Of a DNA stretch of 64,000 nucleotides, positions 56,867 to 64,000 are shown piece after piece. Location: the NCBI RefSeq assembly GCF_000243075.1, contig NC_016745.1, positions 301,501-365,500 of the forward strand, written 5' to 3'. The position numbers and the translations under genes are program-made. Below the pieces are notes generated by a model. It had not been told where the DNA came from. It saw only the letters and a list, made by a program, of their open reading frames with translations, and made no database searches. The first letter of the stretch is position 1, and the number at the start of each line of letters is the position of its first letter. The stretch comes from Oceanimonas sp. GK1 (GTDB lineage: Bacteria; Pseudomonadota; Gammaproteobacteria; Enterobacterales; Aeromonadaceae).

Positions 56867-58207
56867 ATGAGACAAGTAGATGTAAACCAGACCATAGACA
56901 ACGCCAGCTTTACCCCCTTCCACTGGAGGGTGTTGTTCTGGTGTACCCTGATTATCATTTTCGACGGCTACGACCTGGTCATTTACGGGGTGGTGCTGCC
57001 GTTGCTGATGGATCAGTGGCAACTCAACCCCTATGTGGCCGGCCTGCTGGGCAGCAGCGCCCTGTTCGGCATGATGTTCGGGGCCATGGGCTTTGGCATG
57101 CTGTCGGACCGGCTGGGCCGCAAAAAAACCATACTGATGTGCGTGGTGCTGTTCAGCCTCACCACTGTGCTCAACGGCCTGGCCAGCAACGCCTGGCAGT
57201 TTGGCCTGCTGCGCTTTATCGCCGGTCTCGGCATTGGCGGCGTCATGCCCAATGTGGTGTCGCTGATGAGCGAATACTCGCCGAAGCGAAGCCGCAGCAC
57301 CCTGGTGGCACTGATGTTCAGCGGCTACGCGGTGGGCGGCATGATGTCCGCCGGTCTCGGTATCTGGATAGTGCCCAACTACGGCTGGGAGGTCATGTTC
57401 TACCTGGCCATTGTGCCCCTGCTGCTGCTGCCGCTGATGATCAAATTCCTGCCCGAGTCGGTGGCCTTTCTGATGGCCCAAAACCGCCAGGAAGAGGCCC
57501 GGGTACTGCTGCAGAAGGTGGCGCCCCAGCAACAGATCACCGACCGGGATGAGCTGGTGGTGCCCAAGGTCGAAGTGAAGAAGGCGCCGGTGCTGGAGCT
57601 GCTGCGCGGCGGCCGTACCCTCAGCACCCTGATGTTCTGGACCGCCTTCTTCTGCTGCCTGCTGATGGTCTATGCCCTGGGCTCCTGGCTGCCCAAGCTG
57701 ATGTCCGCTGCCGGTTACGAGCTGGGCTCCAGTCTGATGTTCCTGATGGTGCTCAACATCGGTGCCATCGTCGGTGCCGTGGGCGGCGGCTGGCTGGCCG
57801 ATCGCTTCTCGCTGCGCTCGGTGCTGGCCAGCTTCTTTATGCTGGCTTCCGCCTCCCTGGTGCTGCTCGGCTACCCCCACCCCATGTGGCTGCTGTACAG
57901 CCTGATGGCCGTGGCCGGCGCCACCACCATCGGCTCGCAGATCCTGCTGTATGCCTATGTGGCCCAGTTCTACCCGGCCGACATCCGCTCTACCGCTCTG
58001 GGCTGGGCGTCGGGCATCGGCCGTAACGGCGCCATCGTCGGGCCTCTGTTGGGCGGCACCCTGCTGGCCCTGGCGCTGCCGCACCAGATGAACTTCCTGG
58101 CCCTGGCGATTCCCGGCGCCATCGCCACCGTCGCCATCGCCTTGGTGGGCCGGCGCGTTGGCGCCAGCCAGCCCGCCGCTGAGGCCGGTGCGGCGACCCA
58201 GGGCTAA
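56867..58207 (+). CDS. benK: Benzoate MFS transporter BenK (aromatic acid:H+ symporter family)
   Basis: 446 aa, twelve predicted helices. AAHS-family signatures: IIFDGYDLVIYGVVLPLLM in helix 1, GALFGMMFGAMGFGMLSDRLGRKKT between helices 2 and 3, and GVGGGWLADRF-type repeat GAVGGGWLADRFSLRSV in the second half. It imports benzoate with protons. GGAG precedes the start by about 9 nt. Confidence 0.92.
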   Translation: MRQVDVNQTIDNASFTPFHWRVLFWCTLIIIFDGYDLVIYGVVLPLLMDQWQLNPYVAGLLGSSALFGMMFGAMGFGMLSDRLGRKKTILMCVVLFSLTTVLNGLASNAWQFGLLRFIAGLGIGGVMPNVVSLMSEYSPKRSRSTLVALMFSGYAVGGMMSAGLGIWIVPNYGWEVMFYLAIVPLLLLPLMIKFLPESVAFLMAQNRQEEARVLLQKVAPQQQITDRDELVVPKVEVKKAPVLELLRGGRTLSTLMFWTAFFCCLLMVYALGSWLPKLMSAAGYELGSSLMFLMVLNIGAIVGAVGGGWLADRFSLRSVLASFFMLASASLVLLGYPHPMWLLYSLMAVAGATTIGSQILLYAYVAQFYPADIRSTALGWASGIGRNGAIVGPLLGGTLLALALPHQMNFLALAIPGAIATVAIALVGRRVGASQPAAEAGAATQG

Positions 58208-58225
58208 ACCCTGGCGGCGATGATC

Positions 58226-58252
58226 ATGGCCCCGGCCTTGTGCCGGGGCCAT
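58226..58252 (+). terminator. Strong hairpin between benK and benE
   Basis: ATGGCCCCGGC, loop CTTGT, GCCGGGGCCAT: perfect 11-bp stem followed by a T-rich but interrupted tract. It may act as a partial terminator or mRNA-stabilising element. Confidence 0.65.
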
Positions 58253-58283
58253 ACTATTTCTCTTGTTTTCACAGGAGCCGGAT

Positions 58284-59495
58284 ATGACCTCTTTTGTGCG
58301 TGATCTGTCGCTGCCGGCGGTGGCCGCCGGCTTTCTGGCGGTGCTGGTGTCCTACGCCGGGCCGCTTGCCATCTTCTTCCAGGCCGGCGCCAGCGCCGGC
58401 GTGCCCCCGGCCATGATGACCTCCTGGGTGTGGGCCATTTCGATTGGTGCCGCCGTGTCCGGCATGGTGCTGTCGTTCTGGCTCAGGGCGCCGGTGGTCA
58501 CCGCCTGGTCGGCCCCGGGCACCGCCCTGCTGGTGACCCTGTTTCCCGACTTGTCCCTCAACGAGGCGGTGGGCGCCTACCTCACCGCCGCCGCCATCAC
58601 CCTGGTGATCGGCCTGTCCGGCAGTTTCGACGCCCTGGTGCGCGCCATTCCCAGGGGCGTGGCCGCCGGCATGATGGCCGGCATCCTGTTCCAGTTCGGG
58701 GCGGGCGCCTTCACCGCCATCGACGGCTCCCCCGCCCTGGCCCTCGGCATGCTGGCCGCCTATCTGCTGGGCCGCCGGTGCTGGCCCAAGTACAGCCTGA
58801 TCCTGCTGTTGCTGACCGGCATTGGACTGGCGGTGGCGCTGGAAGGGGCCTCCCTGGCTGGCCTGCGCTGGGAGCTGGCCACCCCGCAGCTGATCAAACC
58901 GGAATGGTCGCTGGCCGCCACCCTGAGCCTGGCGCTGCCGCTGGTGCTGGTCAGCCTGTCTGGCCAGTTCCTGCCGGGCATGGCCATCTTGCAGGGCGCC
59001 GGCTACCGGGTGCCGGCCCGGCCGGTGCTCGCCGTGACCAGTCTGGCGTCTTTGCCCATGGCGCTGTTCGGTGGCATCAGCATAGTGGTGGCGGCCATCA
59101 CCGCCGCCATCTGCGCCGGCAAGGACGCCCATGAAGACCCCGGGCGGCGCTATGTGGCCGGGGTGTTCAATGGCGTTTTCTATCTGGTGGGCGGCCTGTT
59201 CGCCGGCACCATAGTGAGCCTGTTCACCTCGCTGCCGGTGGCCTTTGTGGCGGTGCTGGCCGGCCTGGCGCTGCTCGGCGCCATCGGCGGCAACCTCACC
59301 GCCGCGCTGGAACAGCCAAAAGGGCGGGAAGCGGCGCTGATCGCCTTTATCGTCACCGCCTCGGGGCTGTCGCTGTTCGGGCTGTCGTCGGCCCTGTGGG
59401 GCGTGGTGTTCGGCCTGACCGCCCATCTGGTGCTGGACGGACGCATCGCCCTGCCCCGGGCGCGACCGGCGGCCGACGAAGAAAAAGCCTCCTGA
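58284..59495 (+). CDS. benE: Benzoate/H+ symporter BenE
   Basis: 403 aa with about twelve hydrophobic segments, GRAVISYAG-like N terminus LAVLVSYAGPLAIFFQAG, APVVTAWSAPGTALL, IPRGVAAGMMAGILFQFG and QFLPGMAILQGAGYRVP, all BenE hallmarks. Start at 58284 has AGGAG upstream. It is a second benzoate uptake protein, unrelated to BenK. A GC hairpin without a U-tract follows (59500-59523). Confidence 0.92.
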   Translation: MTSFVRDLSLPAVAAGFLAVLVSYAGPLAIFFQAGASAGVPPAMMTSWVWAISIGAAVSGMVLSFWLRAPVVTAWSAPGTALLVTLFPDLSLNEAVGAYLTAAAITLVIGLSGSFDALVRAIPRGVAAGMMAGILFQFGAGAFTAIDGSPALALGMLAAYLLGRRCWPKYSLILLLLTGIGLAVALEGASLAGLRWELATPQLIKPEWSLAATLSLALPLVLVSLSGQFLPGMAILQGAGYRVPARPVLAVTSLASLPMALFGGISIVVAAITAAICAGKDAHEDPGRRYVAGVFNGVFYLVGGLFAGTIVSLFTSLPVAFVAVLAGLALLGAIGGNLTAALEQPKGREAALIAFIVTASGLSLFGLSSALWGVVFGLTAHLVLDGRIALPRARPAADEEKAS

Positions 59496-59499
59496 TCAG

Positions 59500-59523
59500 G
59501 GCGGGTCCGGTGTCGGATCCGCC
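59500..59523 (+). other. Hairpin after benE, terminator uncertain
   Basis: GGCGGGTCCG and CGGATCCGCC, 10 bp with one G-U pair, loop GTGT, no U-tract. It is followed by an AT-rich region that should hold the cysP promoter and possible CysB sites; none could be assigned. Confidence 0.45.
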
Positions 59524-59638
59524 ATCATATATCCACTTTTGCTTATATATTCCAAAAGCAACTATCAAAGATGCTTTAAATATCTTTTGCGCATATTAGA
59601 CTCGAACGCAGAATTTATTTTTCGTTTGGAGTGGAATC

Positions 59639-60643
59639 ATGCGCACATCCCTTCTGGCTTCCGTGCTGTTTGCCGCCGGCCTCGGTGCCACCCTGCCCCT
59701 GCAGGCCAAGGAGCTGCTCAACAGCAGCTACGACATCGCCCGCGAGCTGTTTGCCGAAATCAACCCGGTGTTTGTGAAACACTGGCAAGAGCAAACCGGT
59801 GAAACCCTGGAGATCAAGCAATCCCATGCCGGTTCATCCCGCCAGGCCCAGGCCATTTTACAGGGCCTGCGCGCCGACGTGGTGACCTACAACCAGACCA
59901 CCGACGTGGATGTGCTGCACCAAAAAGGCCAGCTGATCCCCGCCGACTGGAAGGCCCGCCTACCCAACGACAGCTCCCCCTACTACTCCACCATGGCGTT
60001 TCTGGTGCGCAAGGATAACCCCAAGCAGGTGCAGGGCTGGGACGATCTGACCCGGGAAGACGTCCAGCTGGTATTCCCCAACCCCAAAACCTCCGGCAAC
60101 GGCCGTTATACCTACCTGGCCGCCTGGGGCGCCGCCCACAAGGCCTTTGAGGGTGACGAGAGCAAAATCCGCGAGCACATGGGCAAGCTGGTGAAGCAGG
60201 TGGCGGTGTTCGACACCGGCGGCCGGGGTGCCACCACCACCTTTGTGGACCGTGGCATTGGTGATGTGCTGATCACCTTTGAATCGGAAGTGAACAACAT
60301 CATTGCCCAGTACCCGGATCAGGGCTTTGAGCGGGTGGTACCGCCGGTGGATGTGCTGGCCGAGTTCCCGGTGACCTGGATTGACCGCAACGTGGAGCGC
60401 AACGGCACCGCCGATGCCGCCAGGGCCTATCTGGAGTTCCTCTATACCCCCGAGGCCCAGCGCATTCTGGCCAGCTACAACTACCGGGTGCATAACGAGA
60501 CAGTGGCCGCCGAAGTGGCCGATCAGTTCCCGGCCACCGAGCTGTTTACCGTGGAAGAGATCTTTGGTGGCTGGGAGCAAGCCATGCAGGATCACTTCTC
60601 TAATGGCGGCAGCCTGGATCAGCTGCAAGCCGAGGCCCGCTAA
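59639..60643 (+). CDS. cysP: Thiosulfate/sulfate-binding protein CysP
   Basis: 334 aa periplasmic protein with a signal peptide to about LQA-KELLN. Ligand-binding features: [48 protein letters not shown] and [30 protein letters not shown]. These are closer to E. coli CysP than to Sbp (which has SYDPTREL and DSGARGSTNTF). First gene of cysPUWA. Confidence 0.94.
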   Translation: MRTSLLASVLFAAGLGATLPLQAKELLNSSYDIARELFAEINPVFVKHWQEQTGETLEIKQSHAGSSRQAQAILQGLRADVVTYNQTTDVDVLHQKGQLIPADWKARLPNDSSPYYSTMAFLVRKDNPKQVQGWDDLTREDVQLVFPNPKTSGNGRYTYLAAWGAAHKAFEGDESKIREHMGKLVKQVAVFDTGGRGATTTFVDRGIGDVLITFESEVNNIIAQYPDQGFERVVPPVDVLAEFPVTWIDRNVERNGTADAARAYLEFLYTPEAQRILASYNYRVHNETVAAEVADQFPATELFTVEEIFGGWEQAMQDHFSNGGSLDQLQAEAR

Positions 60644-60646
60644 GCC

Positions 60647-61489
60647 ATGGCGGCGTTGCTGGGTGCTTCCAAGCGGGTGCTGCCGGGCTTTACCCTGAGC
60701 CTGGGCACCAGCCTGCTGTTCGTCAGCCTGATCATATTGCTGCCGCTCACCGGTCTGGTGATCAACACCAGCCAGATGGGCTGGGAGCAATACTGGCAGG
60801 TGGTGACCGACCCGCGGGTGGTGGCCACCTATAAGGTGACCCTCAGCGCCGCCGCCGTGGCCAGTCTGTTCAACATGGCTTTTGGCCTGCTGATGGCTTG
60901 GATCCTCACCCGCTACCGTTTTCCCGGCCGGGCCCTGCTCGACGGCCTGATGGACCTGCCCTTTGCCCTGCCCACGGCGGTGGCCGGCCTGACCCTGGCC
61001 TCGCTGTTTGCTACCAATGGCTGGTACGGCGCCTGGCTGGCGGAGTTGGGTATCAAGGTGTCCTACACCTGGGTGGGCATCGTCGTGGCCATGGTGTTTA
61101 CCAGCGTGCCCTTTGTGGTGCGCACCGTGCAGCCGGTGCTGGAAGATCTGGGCCCGGAATATGAAGAAGCCGCCGCCACCCTGGGGGCCAGCCCCTGGCA
61201 GGCCTTTACTCGCGTAGTACTGCCCGAGCTGCGTCCGGCACTGTTTACCGGCACCGCGCTGTCCTTTACCCGCAGCCTGGGGGAGTTTGGTGCGGTGATC
61301 TTTATTGCCGGCAACATGCCCTGGCAGACCGAAATCACTTCGCTGATGATCTTTATTCGGTTGCAGGAGTTCGACTACGCCGCCGCCAGCGCCATTGCCA
61401 GCCTGGTGCTGATGGCTTCATTTGTGCTGCTGTTTGCCATCAACACCCTGCAAAGCCGCTTTATGCGCCGCATTCGAGGTAACGCCTGA
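60647..61489 (+). CDS. cysU: Sulfate/thiosulfate ABC permease CysU (CysT)
   Basis: 280 aa, six helices, EAA loop EYEEAAATLGASPWQAFTRVVLPELRPAL. PFALPTAVAGLTLASLFATNGW is typical. It starts 3 bp after cysP and overlaps cysW by TGATG. Confidence 0.95.
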   Translation: MAALLGASKRVLPGFTLSLGTSLLFVSLIILLPLTGLVINTSQMGWEQYWQVVTDPRVVATYKVTLSAAAVASLFNMAFGLLMAWILTRYRFPGRALLDGLMDLPFALPTAVAGLTLASLFATNGWYGAWLAELGIKVSYTWVGIVVAMVFTSVPFVVRTVQPVLEDLGPEYEEAAATLGASPWQAFTRVVLPELRPALFTGTALSFTRSLGEFGAVIFIAGNMPWQTEITSLMIFIRLQEFDYAAASAIASLVLMASFVLLFAINTLQSRFMRRIRGNA

Positions 61490-62328
61490 TGGAACAGACC
61501 CTCACGTTCAAGGCTTCCCGCCCCTGGGGCCGCTGGCTGCTGATTGGCACCGGTGTGGTGCTGACCCTGCTGTTACTGGTGGTGCCGATGATTGCCATCT
61601 TTGCCGGCGCTTTGGCCGCCGGTGTGGGTGGCGTGATCGACAACCTGGCTGAGCCCGACATGCTGCACGCCATTGGTCTGACCCTGCTGGTGGCGGCCAT
61701 TACCGTGCCCATCAACCTGGTGTTCGGCACCCTGCTGGCCTGGCTGGTGACCCGCTTTCGCTTTCCCGGCCGCCAGCTGCTGCTGACCCTGATGGACGTG
61801 CCCTTTGCGGTGTCGCCGGTGGTGGCCGGCCTGCTTTACCTGCTGATGTACGGCGTCAACGGTCCGGTGGGCGGCTGGCTCGACGGCCACGATATGCAGC
61901 TGATGTTTGCCTGGCCCGGCATTGTGATGGTGACGGTGTTCGTAACCTGCCCCTTTGTGGTGCGGGAGCTGGTGCCGCTGATGAGCAGCCAGGGCACCGA
62001 CTCGGAAGAGGCCGCCGTGCTGCTGGGGGCCAGCGGCTGGCAGCTGTTCCGCAAGGTCACCCTGCCCAATATTCGCTGGGCGCTGCTGTACGGGGTGATC
62101 CTCACCAACGCCCGGGCGGTGGGCGAGTTTGGTGCCGTGTCGGTGGTGTCCGGCGGTATTCGCGGCGAAACCAACACCCTGCCGCTGCATGTGGAGCTGC
62201 TGCACCAGGACTACAACGCCGTGGGTGCCTTTACCGCCGCCGCTCTGCTGACCCTGATGGCAGTGGTCACCCTGATGATCAAATCTTATCTCGAGTGGCG
62301 TCTGCACAGCGCCAGTGAACAGGAGTAA
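61489..62328 (+). CDS. cysW: Sulfate/thiosulfate ABC permease CysW
   Basis: 279 aa, six helices, EAA loop [29 protein letters not shown], and [18 protein letters not shown]. Pairs with CysU to form the membrane channel. cysA begins 5 bp later. Confidence 0.95.
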   Translation: MEQTLTFKASRPWGRWLLIGTGVVLTLLLLVVPMIAIFAGALAAGVGGVIDNLAEPDMLHAIGLTLLVAAITVPINLVFGTLLAWLVTRFRFPGRQLLLTLMDVPFAVSPVVAGLLYLLMYGVNGPVGGWLDGHDMQLMFAWPGIVMVTVFVTCPFVVRELVPLMSSQGTDSEEAAVLLGASGWQLFRKVTLPNIRWALLYGVILTNARAVGEFGAVSVVSGGIRGETNTLPLHVELLHQDYNAVGAFTAAALLTLMAVVTLMIKSYLEWRLHSASEQE

Positions 62329-62333
62329 CCGGC

Positions 62334-63425
62334 ATGAGCATTCGCATTGACGGCATTCAGAAATCCTTCGGCAAGACCCAAGTGCTGCACGACATCGACC
62401 TGGATCTGCCCAGCGGCCAGCTGGTGGGGCTGCTGGGGCCGTCGGGCTCGGGCAAGACCACGCTGCTGCGCATCATTGCCGGGCTGGAGCAGGCCAATGC
62501 CGGTCGCATTCACTTCAGCGGCACCGACGTAACCGGACTGCACGCCCGGGATCGCAAGGTGGGCTTTGTGTTTCAGCATTACGCCCTGTTCCGCCATATG
62601 ACGGTGTTCGACAACATCGCCTTTGGCCTGACCATCAAGCCGAGAAAGGAACGCCCGTCCGCCGCCGAAATCAACACCCGAGTGGGCAAGCTGCTGGAAA
62701 TGATCCAGCTGTCGCACCTGGCCGACCGCTTTCCGTCTCAGCTGTCCGGTGGACAGCGCCAGCGGGTGGCCCTGGCCCGGGCGCTGGCGGTGGAGCCTCG
62801 AGTACTGCTGCTGGACGAGCCCTTTGGTGCGCTCGATGCTCAGGTGCGCAAGGATCTGCGCCGCTGGCTGCGCCGGCTGCACGACGATCTGCACTTCACC
62901 AGTGTGTTTGTGACTCACGATCAGGAAGAGGCGCTGGATGTGTCGGATCAGGTGGTGGTGATGAGCCAAGGCCGCATTGAGCAGATTGGCAGCCCCAACA
63001 CCGTGTGGCAGCAGCCCGCCAGCCGCTTTGTGCTGGAATTTCTGGGCGAGGTGGCCAAAATCGATGGCGCGCTGGCCGGCGGCCGTTTTCGCGTGGGCGA
63101 CCATGGCCTGGCGCTGCCGGCGGCGGCGCAACACAGCGGAGCCGCCAGCTGGTATCTGCGCCCCCACGAGATCGGCCTGCAGGCCGAAGCAAGCACCAGC
63201 CATCCGCTGCCGGTGCGGGTCACCGACGTTAACCCCCGCGGCGCCATGGTGCATCTGGAGCTGGAGCCCGCCGGCTGGCCGGGCCCGCTGCTGGAAGCGG
63301 AGCTGCCCCAGCATCAGCTAAGTAATGTCGAGCGGGGACAGACCCTGTATCTGGGGGGCCAGCAGGGCCGCCTCTACGCCGGCGACCGGCAACTCACCGA
63401 AAGCAAGCTGGCGTTATCGGCCTGA
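62334..63425 (+). CDS. cysA: Sulfate/thiosulfate ABC ATPase CysA
   Basis: 363 aa. Walker [17 protein letters not shown]-loop [22 protein letters not shown], signature [15 protein letters not shown], Walker [31 protein letters not shown], switch [13 protein letters not shown], and a C-terminal TOBE-like domain. It powers CysUW. Last gene of the operon. Confidence 0.96.
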   Translation: MSIRIDGIQKSFGKTQVLHDIDLDLPSGQLVGLLGPSGSGKTTLLRIIAGLEQANAGRIHFSGTDVTGLHARDRKVGFVFQHYALFRHMTVFDNIAFGLTIKPRKERPSAAEINTRVGKLLEMIQLSHLADRFPSQLSGGQRQRVALARALAVEPRVLLLDEPFGALDAQVRKDLRRWLRRLHDDLHFTSVFVTHDQEEALDVSDQVVVMSQGRIEQIGSPNTVWQQPASRFVLEFLGEVAKIDGALAGGRFRVGDHGLALPAAAQHSGAASWYLRPHEIGLQAEASTSHPLPVRVTDVNPRGAMVHLELEPAGWPGPLLEAELPQHQLSNVERGQTLYLGGQQGRLYAGDRQLTESKLALSA

Positions 63426-63445
63426 AAAGGCCGTGAGGAGTGAGG

Positions 63446-63475
63446 TGAAAAAACGTGAGGAGACGCTCTCCTCAC
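63446..63475 (-). terminator. Intrinsic terminator for cysM (minus strand)
   Basis: GTGAGGAGA, loop CGC, TCTCCTCAC: 9-bp stem starting 4 bp beyond the cysM stop. On the minus strand it runs into six U residues; it can also stop cysA transcripts weakly. Confidence 0.8.
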
Positions 63476-63478
63476 ACC

Positions 63479-64000
63479 TTACCCCTCACTGGAATTAAAT
63501 ACCCCAGATGACAGGTAGCGGTCGCCCCGGTCGCAGATAATGGCCACGATCACGGCGTTATCCACTCGCTCTGCCAGCTTGAGCGCGCCGGCCACGGCAC
63601 CGCCGGAGCTGACCCCGCAGAAGATGCCTTCTTCCCGCGCCAGGCGCAGCATGGTCTCCACCGCTTCTCCTTCACTGATATCCAGCACCTGGTCTACCCG
63701 GCTTCTGTCGAAAATGCCCGGCAGATAGGCCTCGGGCCAACGACGAATGCCCGGAATATGGCTGCCTTCGCAGGGCTGCAGGCCCACAATCTGCACCTCA
63801 GGGTTCTGGCTTTTAAGGTACTGGGACACGCCCATGATGGTGCCGGTGGTGCCCATGCTGGACACAAAGTGGGTAATACGGCCGTCGGTTTGTTGCCAGA
63901 TCTCGGGGCCAGTGGAGAGCAGGTGGGCCTCGGGGTTGTCCGGGTTGTTGAACTGGTCAAGGATCACGCCCTTGCCCTCGGCGGCCATTTGTTCCGCCAG
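63479..64000 (-). CDS. cysM: Cysteine synthase B CysM, N terminus beyond window
   Basis: 173 C-terminal residues of a PLP-dependent O-acetylserine sulfhydrylase; the frame is open through base 64000. Visible motifs: ILDQFNNPDNPEAHLLSTGPEIWQQT, the PLP-phosphate loop SSMGTTGTIMGVSQYLK, CEGSHIPGIRRWPEAYLP and FCGVSSGGAVAGALKLAE. EGSHIPGIRRWP and the C-terminal GDRYLSSGVF identify CysM rather than CysK. CysM can use thiosulfate, which fits the adjacent thiosulfate importer. In E. coli cysM follows cysA on the same strand; here it is inverted. Confidence 0.94.
   Translation of the reverse strand: MAEQMAAEGKGVILDQFNNPDNPEAHLLSTGPEIWQQTDGRITHFVSSMGTTGTIMGVSQYLKSQNPEVQIVGLQPCEGSHIPGIRRWPEAYLPGIFDRSRVDQVLDISEGEAVETMLRLAREEGIFCGVSSGGAVAGALKLAERVDNAVIVAIICDRGDRYLSSGVFNSSEG

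Noticed and set aside
56840-58252. 470-codon minus-strand frame opposite benK
   Set aside because: Antisense shadow of BenK with repetitive Gln/His/Gly content.

Overview
The window is a high-GC gammaproteobacterial chromosome segment. Gene content and order suggest Aeromonadales, near Oceanimonas, Zobellella or Oceanisphaera; this is inferred from protein character (marine-type trimethylamine monooxygenase, delta-class carbonic anhydrase, ZntB, TerC-CBS, MenA) and no search was run. Most of it is chromosomal metabolism in tight operons with many ATGA/GTGA/TGATG overlaps. No tRNA, rRNA, prophage or CRISPR array was seen. Accessory material is limited to one IS110-family element (about 30.1-31.5 kb), a dispersed repeat family, a small AT-rich island (14.87-15.66 kb) and a RhuM/Fic-type gene.

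0-16.6 kb: the 3' end of an ftsZ gene not followed by lpxC; an IclR regulator with hutG and gltS (formiminoglutamate and glutamate use); an EEP-family hydrolase; a DUF3634-like protein and a lipoprotein; cytochrome b561; a short BCCT transporter behind a BetI-like palindrome and a coupled leader ORF; cytochrome c'; UspA; DUF3047; DUF1294; delta carbonic anhydrase; an ABC exporter; a DUF2459 lipoprotein; an AT-rich orphan membrane gene; zntB. 16.6-21.4 kb: a four-gene peptide/nickel-type ABC uptake operon with a Zur-like palindrome at its promoter. 21.4-29.4 kb: glutathione peroxidase, TerC-CBS-CorC protein, 5-oxoprolinase pxpABC, tmm-like monooxygenase, thiE and thiM. 29.5-38.2 kb: TM2 protein, IS element, and thiC-thiDE-thiF-thiS-thiG-thiH under a TPP riboswitch. 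38.5-44.7 kb: menA, a MenC-like protein lacking most catalytic residues, rnb, RhuM-Fic protein and a short chemoreceptor.

44.8-59.5 kb holds a complete benzoate-to-central-metabolism route. BenK and BenE import benzoate. BenABC and BenD make catechol. CatA, CatB and CatC convert it to beta-ketoadipate enol-lactone. PcaD, PcaIJ and PcaF finish to succinyl-CoA and acetyl-CoA. A LysR regulator (CatR/BenM type) is divergent from catBCA-benABCD with an ATAC-N7-GTAT site between them. An IclR regulator (PcaR type) is divergent from pcaIJFD with three near-identical 15-bp palindromes between them. The window ends with the thiosulfate/sulfate ABC operon cysPUWA converging on a truncated cysM.

The observations most worth a second look are the Zur-like box on an Opp/Nik-type transporter next to zntB, the IS1111-type element that split a palindromic repeat and may encode a guide RNA, the degenerate MenC, the FtsZ lacking lpxC, the leader ORF with BetI-like operator, and the ligand-domain-less chemoreceptor behind the pca operon.
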